A DNA stretch of 64,000 nt, from the NCBI RefSeq assembly GCF_051486985.1, contig NZ_JAHVDV010000004.1, forward strand, positions 1-64,000, given 5' to 3'. The number at the start of each line of letters is the position of its first letter. Within the stretch, counting starts at the first letter, position 1. This DNA comes from CBFFRJ01 sp051486985. Its GTDB lineage: Bacteria; Pseudomonadota; Gammaproteobacteria; Enterobacterales; Enterobacteriaceae. The notes beneath the pieces are model-generated. The model worked only from the letters and a program-made list of their open reading frames with translations. It had not been told where the DNA came from and did no database searches. The translations under genes were made by a program, and so were the position numbers. Below are positions 8,492 through 16,002 of the stretch, piece by piece.

Positions 8492-9548
8492 TACCCTGGC
8501 GCGGGTTTTCACCCCGCACGGCAACATTGTCTATACGGCAAATGATTTTCGTCAGACCTTGCGGATTGTGTTCGCCGGGATGCTTGCGCTCAGTATGTCG
8601 AGTTTTTATAACACCAGCTACGGCGTCTTTTACGTCGTCTATCCGGTGATGTTGCTCTCGCTGGTGCCGGTCTTTAACCGTCACGTGGCGAAGCAGTTCA
8701 TCTTCAGTGCGGTGATCAACTGTATCGAGATGGTGCTGATCATTGGCTTTTTAGCAAAATGGCCGGTGATCATGACGCTGGTGGTATTTGGCCTCTACGT
8801 CATGCGTTTCCGTTTTATGAGCAAAGGGCCACTCTTCCTCTTTGGTTCTGCGGGCGTCGTGTGTCAGAGCACGATGCTCAACTTTATGAGCTACCCGACC
8901 AGCGACTGGCACACGCTTATCTTCTCCAATATTGAAGCCAGCGTGATAGCGGTAATGCTCAGCGCGTTAATGAATTACCTGATCCCGGATCTCGCCCCTC
9001 GTCAGCCGCCACCGCGAATTGAAAAAAGCGATGCCCGCGTGCGCCATGAGTCCCTGCTCTCCGGTAGCGTGGCGACCATGATCTTCGTGGTGTTCCAGCT
9101 CAGCGATCTCAGTGATTCCCTGTCGGCGCTAATGGCGGGGATCCTGATCCTCTTCCCGATGCATTATCGCGGGGCGGTGATGAGTTCCATCTGGCGCGTG
9201 GTGGGGGTGATGCTTGCCTGTCTCTATATTCTGCTGGTGCAACTCATACTCTATAACCACAGTAGCCATATGCTGCTGATGATGCCGCTGATTGGCCTGG
9301 GGCTGGCGTTCAGCGCGCGGCTGCACGTCATGGAAAAAGTAGGGGCTGGCGTCGGGTTTGCCAGCGTGACCACCATCGGCATTATGTTCGGCCAGAACCT
9401 GCACCCGGATACGGATCTGGTCTTCAGCGATCTCTACCGCATTGTGTCAGTCACGGTAGCGCTTCTGGGCACGCTGACGCTGGTCTTTCTGATGCATCTT
9501 TTATTAAACCGCTTTGAGGCGACGCGCTTTGTAGTTGAGGAGCAGTAG
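8481..9548 (+). CDS. DUF2955 multi-spanning inner-membrane protein, probable efflux partner
   Basis: The 355-residue protein has two blocks of hydrophobic helices (about residues 20-165 and 195-345) separated by a charged cytoplasmic segment (PRQPPPRIEKSDARVRHE). This duplicated 4-5 helix layout is that of DUF2955, which resembles the fusaric acid resistance (FUSC/AaeB) family. It starts inside the end of the HlyD-type gene and ends 63 bases before the convergent mdtM gene. With the adaptor and the MarR regulator it probably forms an inducible export system for organic acids or aromatic compounds, by analogy with AaeAB. Confidence 0.82.
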   Translation: MSINTLARVFTPHGNIVYTANDFRQTLRIVFAGMLALSMSSFYNTSYGVFYVVYPVMLLSLVPVFNRHVAKQFIFSAVINCIEMVLIIGFLAKWPVIMTLVVFGLYVMRFRFMSKGPLFLFGSAGVVCQSTMLNFMSYPTSDWHTLIFSNIEASVIAVMLSALMNYLIPDLAPRQPPPRIEKSDARVRHESLLSGSVATMIFVVFQLSDLSDSLSALMAGILILFPMHYRGAVMSSIWRVVGVMLACLYILLVQLILYNHSSHMLLMMPLIGLGLAFSARLHVMEKVGAGVGFASVTTIGIMFGQNLHPDTDLVFSDLYRIVSVTVALLGTLTLVFLMHLLLNRFEATRFVVEEQ

Positions 9549-9611
9549 CGCCCCTGTTTCCTTGCCCGATGGAGGCTTAGGGGGAGAGGGCGCTATGGAT
9601 TCGTCACAGGA

Positions 9612-10850
9612 TCATGCGCTCTCCGTACTCTGTTCATACTGCCGTACCCGGCGCAGCAGACTCAGCAGGCACAATACCGCCACACAGCAGGCCACCAGCG
9701 CCAGCAGATGGAACGGCAGACGGCCACCGGCAGAAAACCACAGCCATCGCGCCCCTTCAATGGCAACAGCCACCGTACTGAGCACGACGATATTAAGCGA
9801 GGCGGAGACGGTGCCTTTGGGCAGGTCGTTGGTAAACAGTGTGAAACGGTAAAGCGTGGAAAAAATCAGCCCGATCCCGAAGGCATAAATGCTGGTGCCC
9901 ATGACTGACCATAACCAGAGATGGGGAGAGAGAAGATTTCCGCCAACCAGCACGATCGCCCCGGCAAGCTGGATCGGTATTGCACGGCGAACATAGCGTG
10001 GATCGGTCGGATCCTTAACAAAGCGCATCATGACGATATTGGCGGCGATCAACGCGCCAAAGACCGGGATCTGTGCCCAGGCAAACTCTGCGGTAGTCAT
10101 GCCGCCTGCGTCAATCAGGATAACCGGCGACACGGCGACCCATGTCATGAGCGGAATATAGTACAGGGCAAGGGTGGCCGCACCGGTGAGGAAACGCGGG
10201 TTGCGATAGACGGCGCAGAAGTCACGCACCACGCTTTTTGCACGCAGAGGCTCACTCTGCTTTTGCACGGTTTCTGGCATCGCCAGTACCAGCCCAAGCC
10301 AGGCGATAAAGCCTATCGCTGCGATCGCCGCGAAGATAACCTTCCAGTGTACAAAGTGCATAATGGCCGCACCGCTAAGCGGGCCGATCACCGGGGCGAG
10401 CAGCACCACGGAGGTGATCATCGACATCAGCTTAATTGCTTTGGTCGGCTCAAACGCTTCCTGGATGGTGACGTAACCCACGGTCGAAATAAAACAGATA
10501 CTGGTGCCCTGCACGACACGCGCCACCAGGAACTGCTCGAAGGTGGTGGTAAACAGAGTGGCGATGCAGGCGAGGGTGAAGATGAGTGCGCCAGTGAGCA
10601 GGACCGGGCGACGGCCAATGCGGTCGGAGAGCGGGCCAAGCGCCCACTGCAGCGCCATTCCCCCCGCCATGTAGAGACTTACAGAAAGCGGCGCAAGGCT
10701 AACGTCACCGTCAAAATCGCGTACCACCTGAATGATGCCCGGTTGGATCATATCGGTGGTGAGATAGGCGGCGAAGTCATACAGCACCAGCGCCATCGGG
10801 AAGATAAAGGCCCCGCCGTAGCGGGTAAAAAAATCAGTTTTCCATGACAT
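9612..10850 (-). CDS. mdtM: Multidrug efflux MFS transporter MdtM
   Basis: A 412-residue 12-helix major facilitator protein. The motif A region reads LGPLSDRIGRRPVLLTG, the family signature between helices 2 and 3, and acidic residues in helix 1 (LYDFAAYLTTD) match MdfA/MdtM drug/proton antiporters. E. coli MdtM exports chloramphenicol, quaternary ammonium compounds and bile salts and helps pH homeostasis. The ATG at 10850 follows AAAGGAG; a GTG one codon earlier is possible. In E. coli mdtM also lies next to yjiN, as here. Confidence 0.9.
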   Translation of the reverse strand: MSWKTDFFTRYGGAFIFPMALVLYDFAAYLTTDMIQPGIIQVVRDFDGDVSLAPLSVSLYMAGGMALQWALGPLSDRIGRRPVLLTGALIFTLACIATLFTTTFEQFLVARVVQGTSICFISTVGYVTIQEAFEPTKAIKLMSMITSVVLLAPVIGPLSGAAIMHFVHWKVIFAAIAAIGFIAWLGLVLAMPETVQKQSEPLRAKSVVRDFCAVYRNPRFLTGAATLALYYIPLMTWVAVSPVILIDAGGMTTAEFAWAQIPVFGALIAANIVMMRFVKDPTDPRYVRRAIPIQLAGAIVLVGGNLLSPHLWLWSVMGTSIYAFGIGLIFSTLYRFTLFTNDLPKGTVSASLNIVVLSTVAVAIEGARWLWFSAGGRLPFHLLALVACCVAVLCLLSLLRRVRQYEQSTESA

Positions 10851-10926
10851 CACACGCTCCTTTTACGGCTCAATCACAGTCAGTGTGCGAGCAGGCAAAT
10901 TTTATGTCGATGCAAATATGCTGGTT

Positions 10927-12207
10927 TTATCCGCCCGGGAGTGTCAGTAACGCAGGGAGTTGTGACAGCAGATAGAGCACCAGGCCAATAGTGCCGCCGA
11001 CCAGGGTGCCATTAATCCGGATAAACTGCAGATCCTTGCCGATATTCAATTCGACCTGATGTGACATGTCGCGCGCATCCCAGCTCTTTACCGTATCGCT
11101 GATATGACGGGTCAGGAAGGTGGCAAAATCGGGCGCGACGCTGTGCGCCGCCTGTTCCAGATGCCCATTCAAGGAGGTGCGCAGCGCCTCATCAGCCAGT
11201 AGCGCCTCCCCGAACCACAGCCCCGCTTCGGTGATGCGCAGTTTGATGCGCGAGTCGTCGGACTGCATGTCGCTTTTTATCCAGTCACGCAGATCGCCCC
11301 ACATTTCGCCAAGATAGCGGTTAAAGGCCTCATCTTCTTTCAGATACTGTTTGATATTGTCGGCACGGGCCGCCATTTCCGGATCGTTTTTCAGGTTATC
11401 GATAAGCTTCAGTGTGGCGCGGTCAAAAGCACGGCGGATCTGGTGCGCACTGTCGTGGGTGACATCGTCCAGCAGCGTGTTGACCGCGCGGGTGACCATC
11501 CCGGCGCTCTGATCGCCCAGCCATTCGGTAGGCAGGATTTTCGCCTTATGCGGATGTTCCGTTTTCAGCCAGCGTACCACCTGGCTTGCGATAAATTCCC
11601 GGCTGCTCTCTTTTTGCAACAGCTGCATCATCTGGCCAATCAGGGCGTCGAGCAGTACCTGGTGGCGCTGGTTTTTGGTCATGCTCTCCAGCATCGAGGC
11701 GCTGGTCTGGGTTAAATCCACCTTATCGATGGCGCGATGCACGGCCCGTTTGAGCACGTTTTTGATCCGCGTGTCGTCGGCCAGTTCCATAAAGCCGCTC
11801 ATCACCTGCAGCAGATGCTGTCCCACCCGGCGGGCGTTATCCGGCTGGCTGAACCAGGCCCCGATCATCTGCGCGGGCTGGTGGCGATGAATCAGTTCTA
11901 CCAGCGATTGGGTATCAAGGAATTTTTCCTGCACGAACTGGCCGAGATTGTCGCCAATCCGGTCTTTATTGCGCGGAATAATCGCCGTATGGCGTGAAAT
12001 AAACGGGATGGGTACGCGACGAAACAGCGCCACCACGGCAAACCAGTCTGCCAGCGCCCCCACCATTGCCGCCTCGGCAATAGCTTTGACCCCACTCACC
12101 CAGAAGCTGGGTGGCAGGAACAGAGTGACGACAAAAACCGCTGCAGCAATCAGCAGTAATGAAAGCGCCAGGCGTTTGGCGCGTTTGAGTTCAGTGAGTT
12201 TGTCCAT
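10927..12207 (-). CDS. yjiN: DUF445 inner-membrane protein YjiN
   Basis: This is a 426-residue DUF445 protein. Two membrane helices lie at the N-terminus (about 20-60: LALSLLLIAAAVFVVTLF and the following ADWFAVVALFR region) and one at the C-terminus (GGTIGLVLYLLSQL), with a long helical soluble domain between. Starting at MDKLTELKRAKR gives the same length as E. coli YjiN; upstream in-frame ATG codons would add 4 or 15 residues. E. coli YjiN has been linked to survival under oxidative or zinc stress, but its biochemical role is not settled. It lies upstream of mdtM on the same strand with a 76-base gap. Confidence 0.88.
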   Translation of the reverse strand: MDKLTELKRAKRLALSLLLIAAAVFVVTLFLPPSFWVSGVKAIAEAAMVGALADWFAVVALFRRVPIPFISRHTAIIPRNKDRIGDNLGQFVQEKFLDTQSLVELIHRHQPAQMIGAWFSQPDNARRVGQHLLQVMSGFMELADDTRIKNVLKRAVHRAIDKVDLTQTSASMLESMTKNQRHQVLLDALIGQMMQLLQKESSREFIASQVVRWLKTEHPHKAKILPTEWLGDQSAGMVTRAVNTLLDDVTHDSAHQIRRAFDRATLKLIDNLKNDPEMAARADNIKQYLKEDEAFNRYLGEMWGDLRDWIKSDMQSDDSRIKLRITEAGLWFGEALLADEALRTSLNGHLEQAAHSVAPDFATFLTRHISDTVKSWDARDMSHQVELNIGKDLQFIRINGTLVGGTIGLVLYLLSQLPALLTLPGG

Positions 12208-12276
12208 GGTGTTAAGCATAGAGCCGGGCGGCGAATTTCGCAGAATTTTCAAGGTGCAACAGAAAGCGGATTATTC

Positions 12277-12311
12277 CCCCTCACCCTGGCCCTCTCCCCA
12301 AAGGGGCGAGG
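12277..12311. repeat. REP-like palindromic repeat (CCCTCTCC family)
   Basis: CCTCTCCCC and GGGGCGAGG form a hairpin, preceded by CCCTCACCCTGG. The same pattern occurs at 50749-50780 and inside the two long elements near 33.3 and 58.1 kb. It lies in the space between the divergent yjiN and rmuC-like genes. Confidence 0.65.
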
Positions 12312-12396
12312 AAGAAAAGCCGAGCAGGCCGCATAAGCAATGATTGCATCCTGATGCGCCACGGGTATGGTAGTCGCAGAAACAAGGGAGAAAGGA

Positions 12397-13953
12397 ATGA
12401 CTGACATGACACTCACGATAATGGCTGCCGTGCTGGCTGCGCTGGCAGGGGGCGTTTTTGGCTGGCTGCTGACAAAGATGACTTTCGCACAAAAAATTGC
12501 CGCCCTTGAACACGACAACGATCAGGCCGAAGACGCGCTGGCAGCGACGAAAAAAGGGCTGCGTGAGCAGGAAGGGAAAGCCGAAGCGCTACGCAATGAA
12601 AAGCACCAACTGGACGTAGAGACCAGCGTGCTTCGCCAGCAGATTAATGACCTCAAATCGCGAACGGCAGAATTACTCCAGCGTCTGGGAAAAACAGAAG
12701 ATCAATTAACGGATGAACGTCGTCTGTCAGCACAGCTTGACCACGACTATACCGAGCTGAAAACCACCCTGACGCAGCGCGAGCAGCATTTCCGCGAGCA
12801 GTTTGCCAGCCTGGATGAGACCAAAAAATCCCTCTCGCGTGAGTTCGAAAACATCGCCAATAAAATCTTCGAAGAGAAGGGTAAAACCTTTACCACCACC
12901 AGTAAAACCAGCCTTGACGACATGCTCAAACCGTTTCGCGAGCAAATTGAGGGGTTCCAGAAGCGGATCAACGAAGTGCATGATGCCTCGATTCGCGGCA
13001 ACGCTGACCTGAATGCCGAGATTAAAAAGGTGCTGGAGATTGGCCTGCAGATGAGCGCGGAGGCCACCAACCTGACCACTGCCCTGAAGGGCGACTCCCA
13101 GCAGCGGGGTGCCTGGGGTGAAGCACAGCTACGTCGCACGCTTGAAATGAGCGGGCTGGTAGAAAAAGCGCATTTCGAAGTGCAGAGTGCTTTCAGAGAT
13201 GAGGAGGGGCGCCGTAAGCAGACTGACTACCTGATTCGTCTGCCGGACAATAAGCACATCATCATTGACAGCAAAGTCTCCCTCAATGCCTACGATCGAG
13301 TCTGTTCTGCTGAAACACCGGAGGCGCAGGTGAGGGCGATGGACGACCATATAATGGCGGTGCGCCGCCACATCGACGATCTGGCCTCCAAGGATTACAC
13401 CAACCTGGCGGGCATTCGCAGCCCCAGTTTTGTGCTGATGTTTATGCCTGTCGAAGCGGCCTACATTGAAGCGCTGAAAACCAACAAAGGGCTGTTTGAA
13501 TACGGTTATAGTAAGGGCATCGTGCTTGTCTCCCACACGACGCTTATCCCTATCCTGCGTACCGTTTCCAATCTGTGGATGATTGAGCGCAGCAACAGCG
13601 AGGCGCGGGAAATCAGTGAACGCGCTGGGGAAATCTTCAATAACGTCTGTCTGGTGGCCGAACGCTTAAGTAAGCTCGGCGGCACCCTGACTACCGCCAG
13701 TAATCAGTACAACCAGACCGTGACGGCGCTGGTGGGGAATCAGGGGCTGTACGGCAAGGTGGAGCGCTTTGGCACACTCTCCGAGAAGGTCAATAAAGAG
13801 TTGCCGAAACTGGAACTTGCCCATCGTGATTTCGAACATGAGCGCATGGCGCTGATTGTGGAAGCGCTGGATGAGCCTGACGTTGAGATTGTGACGGTTG
13901 GGAGTAATAACCCGCTAAGCGATACCACGTTGAGTGGATCTACTGGCGCTTAA
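12397..13953 (+). CDS. RmuC-family DNA recombination protein
   Basis: A 518-residue protein with one N-terminal membrane helix (MAAVLAALAGGVFGWLL), a long coiled coil (about residues 30-200) and the conserved RmuC nuclease-like core containing GAWGEAQLRRTLEMSGL, IDSKVSLNAYDRV and SFVLMFMPVEAAYIEAL. RmuC limits rearrangements at inverted repeats. E. coli RmuC, encoded elsewhere (by udp), is about 475 residues and differs considerably, so this may be a second family member. The ATG at 12397 follows AGGGAGAAAGGA; a GTG-less longer reading adds ten residues without a better site. The gene is monocistronic, followed by a toxin-antitoxin module. Confidence 0.82.
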   Translation: MTDMTLTIMAAVLAALAGGVFGWLLTKMTFAQKIAALEHDNDQAEDALAATKKGLREQEGKAEALRNEKHQLDVETSVLRQQINDLKSRTAELLQRLGKTEDQLTDERRLSAQLDHDYTELKTTLTQREQHFREQFASLDETKKSLSREFENIANKIFEEKGKTFTTTSKTSLDDMLKPFREQIEGFQKRINEVHDASIRGNADLNAEIKKVLEIGLQMSAEATNLTTALKGDSQQRGAWGEAQLRRTLEMSGLVEKAHFEVQSAFRDEEGRRKQTDYLIRLPDNKHIIIDSKVSLNAYDRVCSAETPEAQVRAMDDHIMAVRRHIDDLASKDYTNLAGIRSPSFVLMFMPVEAAYIEALKTNKGLFEYGYSKGIVLVSHTTLIPILRTVSNLWMIERSNSEAREISERAGEIFNNVCLVAERLSKLGGTLTTASNQYNQTVTALVGNQGLYGKVERFGTLSEKVNKELPKLELAHRDFEHERMALIVEALDEPDVEIVTVGSNNPLSDTTLSGSTGA

Positions 13954-13978
13954 CTTATTCGGATTTTATTAAGCCTGC

Positions 13979-14003
13979 TTTGTGGCTACAGCGTAGCTAC
14001 AAA
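13979..14003. promoter_or_regulatory. Palindromic autoregulatory operator of the RelB/YafQ-type module
   Basis: TTTGTGGCTAC and GTAGCTACAAA form an 11-bp inverted repeat with one mismatch around a 3-base centre. It ends 13 bases before the antitoxin ATG, just upstream of the AGGAGG ribosome site, the usual place for antitoxin binding. Confidence 0.6.
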
Positions 14004-14016
14004 ATGAGGAGGATCT

Positions 14017-14298
14017 ATGGATTCTGTTATTCGATCGCGGATCGACAAAGGGCTTAAAGAGCGTGCTGGTTTAGTGCTTGAAGATTGCGGCCTGAGCTGG
14101 AGCGTAGCTATCTGTTTGTTCGCTGAGCAAATTGTCAAAAATGAAGGGCTGCCTTTTGAAGTCACCCAAAAACCGAATGCCCGTCTGCAAACCGCAATGC
14201 GCGAAGCAGATGAAATTATCACGCACCAGCATGGACGCTTTGAGAGTGCGCAGCAGCTAATGGACAGCCTGAATGATGGTAAAAAGCAGACGGACTAG
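14017..14298 (+). CDS. RelB/DinJ-family antitoxin
   Basis: A 93-residue protein starting MDSVIRSRIDKGLKERAG, the ribbon-helix-helix DNA-binding pattern of DinJ/RelB antitoxins, followed by the helix LSWSVAICLFAEQIVKNEGLPFEV and an acidic-polar C-terminal tail that would wrap the toxin. The ribosome site GAGGAGG is strong. It is intact and followed by a YafQ-like toxin frame that lacks a normal start, so it may now work as a stand-alone repressor or as an antitoxin against related toxins encoded elsewhere. Confidence 0.88.
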   Translation: MDSVIRSRIDKGLKERAGLVLEDCGLSWSVAICLFAEQIVKNEGLPFEVTQKPNARLQTAMREADEIITHQHGRFESAQQLMDSLNDGKKQTD

Positions 14299-14299
14299 C

Positions 14300-14587
14300 T
14301 TGCCCTTTCGATAGGATTACACCCGATCTTTTATCAAAGCCTGGGAACGCTATAACAAAGCAGGGCGCAGAGATATGCATGAAACTGCCGCCGTAATGAC
14401 GATGGTTCTGTCAGGCAACCCATTGCCCGCGCACGACAATGACCACGCCTTAGCAGGAAATATGCAAGGTTTTAGAGAACTGCATATCGGTGGTGATTAT
14501 TTGCTGATCTATAAAGTTGAACACGGCAAACATCAGGTCGTGTTTACCGATTTAGGCACGCATTCAGAATTGTTTGAACAGGCATAG
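14300..14587 (+). pseudogene. YafQ/RelE-family toxin, interrupted near its N-terminus
   Basis: From 14315 the frame reads DYTRSFIKAWERYNKAGRRD and continues to a C-terminus with the YafQ catalytic set: DHAL, LHIGGDYLLIYK and GTHSELF, corresponding to His50, His63, Asp67 and His87 of E. coli YafQ. The frame starts with TTG at 14300, one base after the antitoxin stop, but a TAG codon at 14312-14314 stops it after four residues (L-P-F-R). There is no start codon between the TAG and the ATG at 14375. Translation from that ATG would give 70 residues lacking the first helix. Probably a recently inactivated ribosome-dependent mRNA endonuclease. Confidence 0.7.
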
Positions 14588-14618
14588 GTGATAAAAGGGC
14601 CGAAAGGCCCATTTATCA

Positions 14619-15587
14619 TCATGCTTCAGACGTCGTGCCTTTCAGCCCCGCAAAAGCATCGCGGATCTCTTGTTCAGGTAGCTGAATACCGATAAACACC
14701 AGCGTGCTGTGTGGGGTTTCATCAGCCCAGGGGCGGTCCCAGTCGGCGCTGTAGAGGCGCTGCACGCCCTGGAACAGCAGGCGGTTCGGTTCGCCATCAA
14801 TCCATAACATGCCTTTGTAGCGCAGTAACTTGTCCGCAAAAGAGAGCAGCAAATTTTCCATGACGCGGGACACCTCGCTGATATCTACCGGGTAATCCAG
14901 CTCCACGACGATAGAGGAGACGTCATTCTGTTTATCAGCGATAAAATGAAAGCGCGGTGTGGCGGTGATCTTCTCTTCGAGCATAAAGCCATTGGTGTCG
15001 AACAACTGCGCCAGATCGATATCGCCATGAATAACGGTGTAGACCGGGGCGCGGGCATTGATGCGGCCGAGGCGTTCACGCAGCTTTTCGCTCCCGCCTG
15101 CCACGTCAGTTTTGGTCAACAGAATGCGGTCGGCATAGCCCACCTGGGACTGAGCGATGGTGAACTGGTTCATCTGCTCGTCGGCGTGTACCGCGTCGAC
15201 CAGTGCAATTACGCCGTCCAACTGATAGCGCTGGCAGAGAATTTCATGGGAGAAAAAGGTCTGGATAATGGGACCGGGATCGGCCATACCGGTGCACTCA
15301 ATCACCAGACGGTCAAAGGCGATGTCGCCACGGTCAAGGCTGTCGAGCAGGTCTAGCAGCGCGTCTTCAAGTTCGTTAGAACGGGTACAGCAGATGCAGC
15401 CGTTGGTCAGGGTCTTAATTTGCGTGGCGCGGTCGCCAATCAGCTGATCGTCGACGGAGACTTCACCGAATTCGTTTTCGATGACCGCAATCCTCAGGCC
15501 ATGCTGTTCATTGAGAATGTGGCGCAGCAGGGTGGTTTTGCCTGCGCCGAGAAAGCCGGTAAGTAGGGTGACTGCAATCGGTGTCAT
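14619..15587 (-). CDS. yjiA: COG0523-family GTPase YjiA
   Basis: This 322-residue G3E P-loop GTPase has Walker A GFLGAGKTT, the metal-binding CxCC motif in NGCICC, a Walker B-type region (VIECTGMADP) and the guanine-specificity motif LTKTD. The C-terminal CobW-C domain follows. E. coli YjiA binds zinc and other transition metals, which inhibit GTP hydrolysis; its client protein is unknown. The start MTPIAVTLL matches E. coli; a longer reading to 15656 would overlap yjiX. It lies 10 bases after yjiX and is probably co-transcribed with it. Confidence 0.92.
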   Translation of the reverse strand: MTPIAVTLLTGFLGAGKTTLLRHILNEQHGLRIAVIENEFGEVSVDDQLIGDRATQIKTLTNGCICCTRSNELEDALLDLLDSLDRGDIAFDRLVIECTGMADPGPIIQTFFSHEILCQRYQLDGVIALVDAVHADEQMNQFTIAQSQVGYADRILLTKTDVAGGSEKLRERLGRINARAPVYTVIHGDIDLAQLFDTNGFMLEEKITATPRFHFIADKQNDVSSIVVELDYPVDISEVSRVMENLLLSFADKLLRYKGMLWIDGEPNRLLFQGVQRLYSADWDRPWADETPHSTLVFIGIQLPEQEIRDAFAGLKGTTSEA

Positions 15588-15597
15588 CTTGCCTCCA

Positions 15598-15801
15598 TTA
15601 ACAGCAGCGTACGCCGCCTTCGCCGCTCCCGCCGTAGCGTGCTTCCTGACGCTCACGGAAGAATTCGTTGTAGGTCATAAAGGGTTTATCCGGATGGTTG
15701 GCCTTCATATGCTCAACGTAATTGTCGTAATCCGGAATGCCAATCAGCATCTTCGCCGCCTGGCCTAAGTATTTTTTTGCTTCGCCTAAGTTACCAAACA
15801 T
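15598..15801 (-). CDS. yjiX: YbdD/YjiX family small protein
   Basis: A 67-residue protein, the same length as E. coli YjiX, with IPDYDNYVEHMKANHPDKPFMTYNEFFRERQ, the conserved core of the family, and a Gly-rich end with two Cys (GGVRCC). The same pairing occurs with cstA (YbdD) and btsT (YjiX), peptide/pyruvate transporters, and YbdD has been reported to be needed for their activity. Here it follows btsT on the same strand with a 201-base gap that contains a terminator and a repeat. Confidence 0.9.
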   Translation of the reverse strand: MFGNLGEAKKYLGQAAKMLIGIPDYDNYVEHMKANHPDKPFMTYNEFFRERQEARYGGSGEGGVRCC

Positions 15802-15849
15802 TATTAGTTCCAGATAACGAATAAAGCCCGGGGGTGCAGGCTATTTTAC

Positions 15850-15945
15850 TTGCCATTTTGAACCTGGGCAGTGCTCAACATCCTCACGTACTACGTGTAC
15901 GCTCCGGTTTTCCGCGCTGTCCGTGTTCAAATTGCCTGCGCCAAT
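15850..15945. repeat. Intergenic inverted-repeat element between btsT and yjiX
   Basis: Short outer arms (TTTGAAC and GTTCAAA) enclose a centre with CACGTACTACGTGTACG and CTCCGG. The layout resembles the elements at 37.8 and 47.9 kb (arm, staggered palindrome, CTCC.GG, arm), but sequence similarity is weak, so family membership is tentative. Confidence 0.4.
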
Positions 15946-15965
15946 TACGCCTGTGTGGCTCACTT

Positions 15966-15990
15966 AAAAACCCCGCCGAAGCGGGGTTTT
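15966..15990 (-). terminator. Intrinsic terminator of btsT
   Basis: ACCCCGC and GCGGGGT pair around a 4-base loop that reads TTCG on the minus strand, flanked by A and T tracts so that it can work in both directions. It lies 12 bases after the btsT stop. Confidence 0.9.
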
Positions 15991-16002
15991 AGGGTTGCCG
16001 AT

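Noticed and set aside
9921..10847. A 308-codon + strand open frame opposite mdtM
   Set aside because: It is the mirror frame of a well-conserved transporter gene, rich in His, Arg and Asp in an unnatural pattern, with no ribosome site.
14375..14587. Treating the 70-codon ATG frame as an intact small toxin
   Set aside because: The reading frame continues upstream with matching YafQ-type residues to a TAG, so the ATG is internal.
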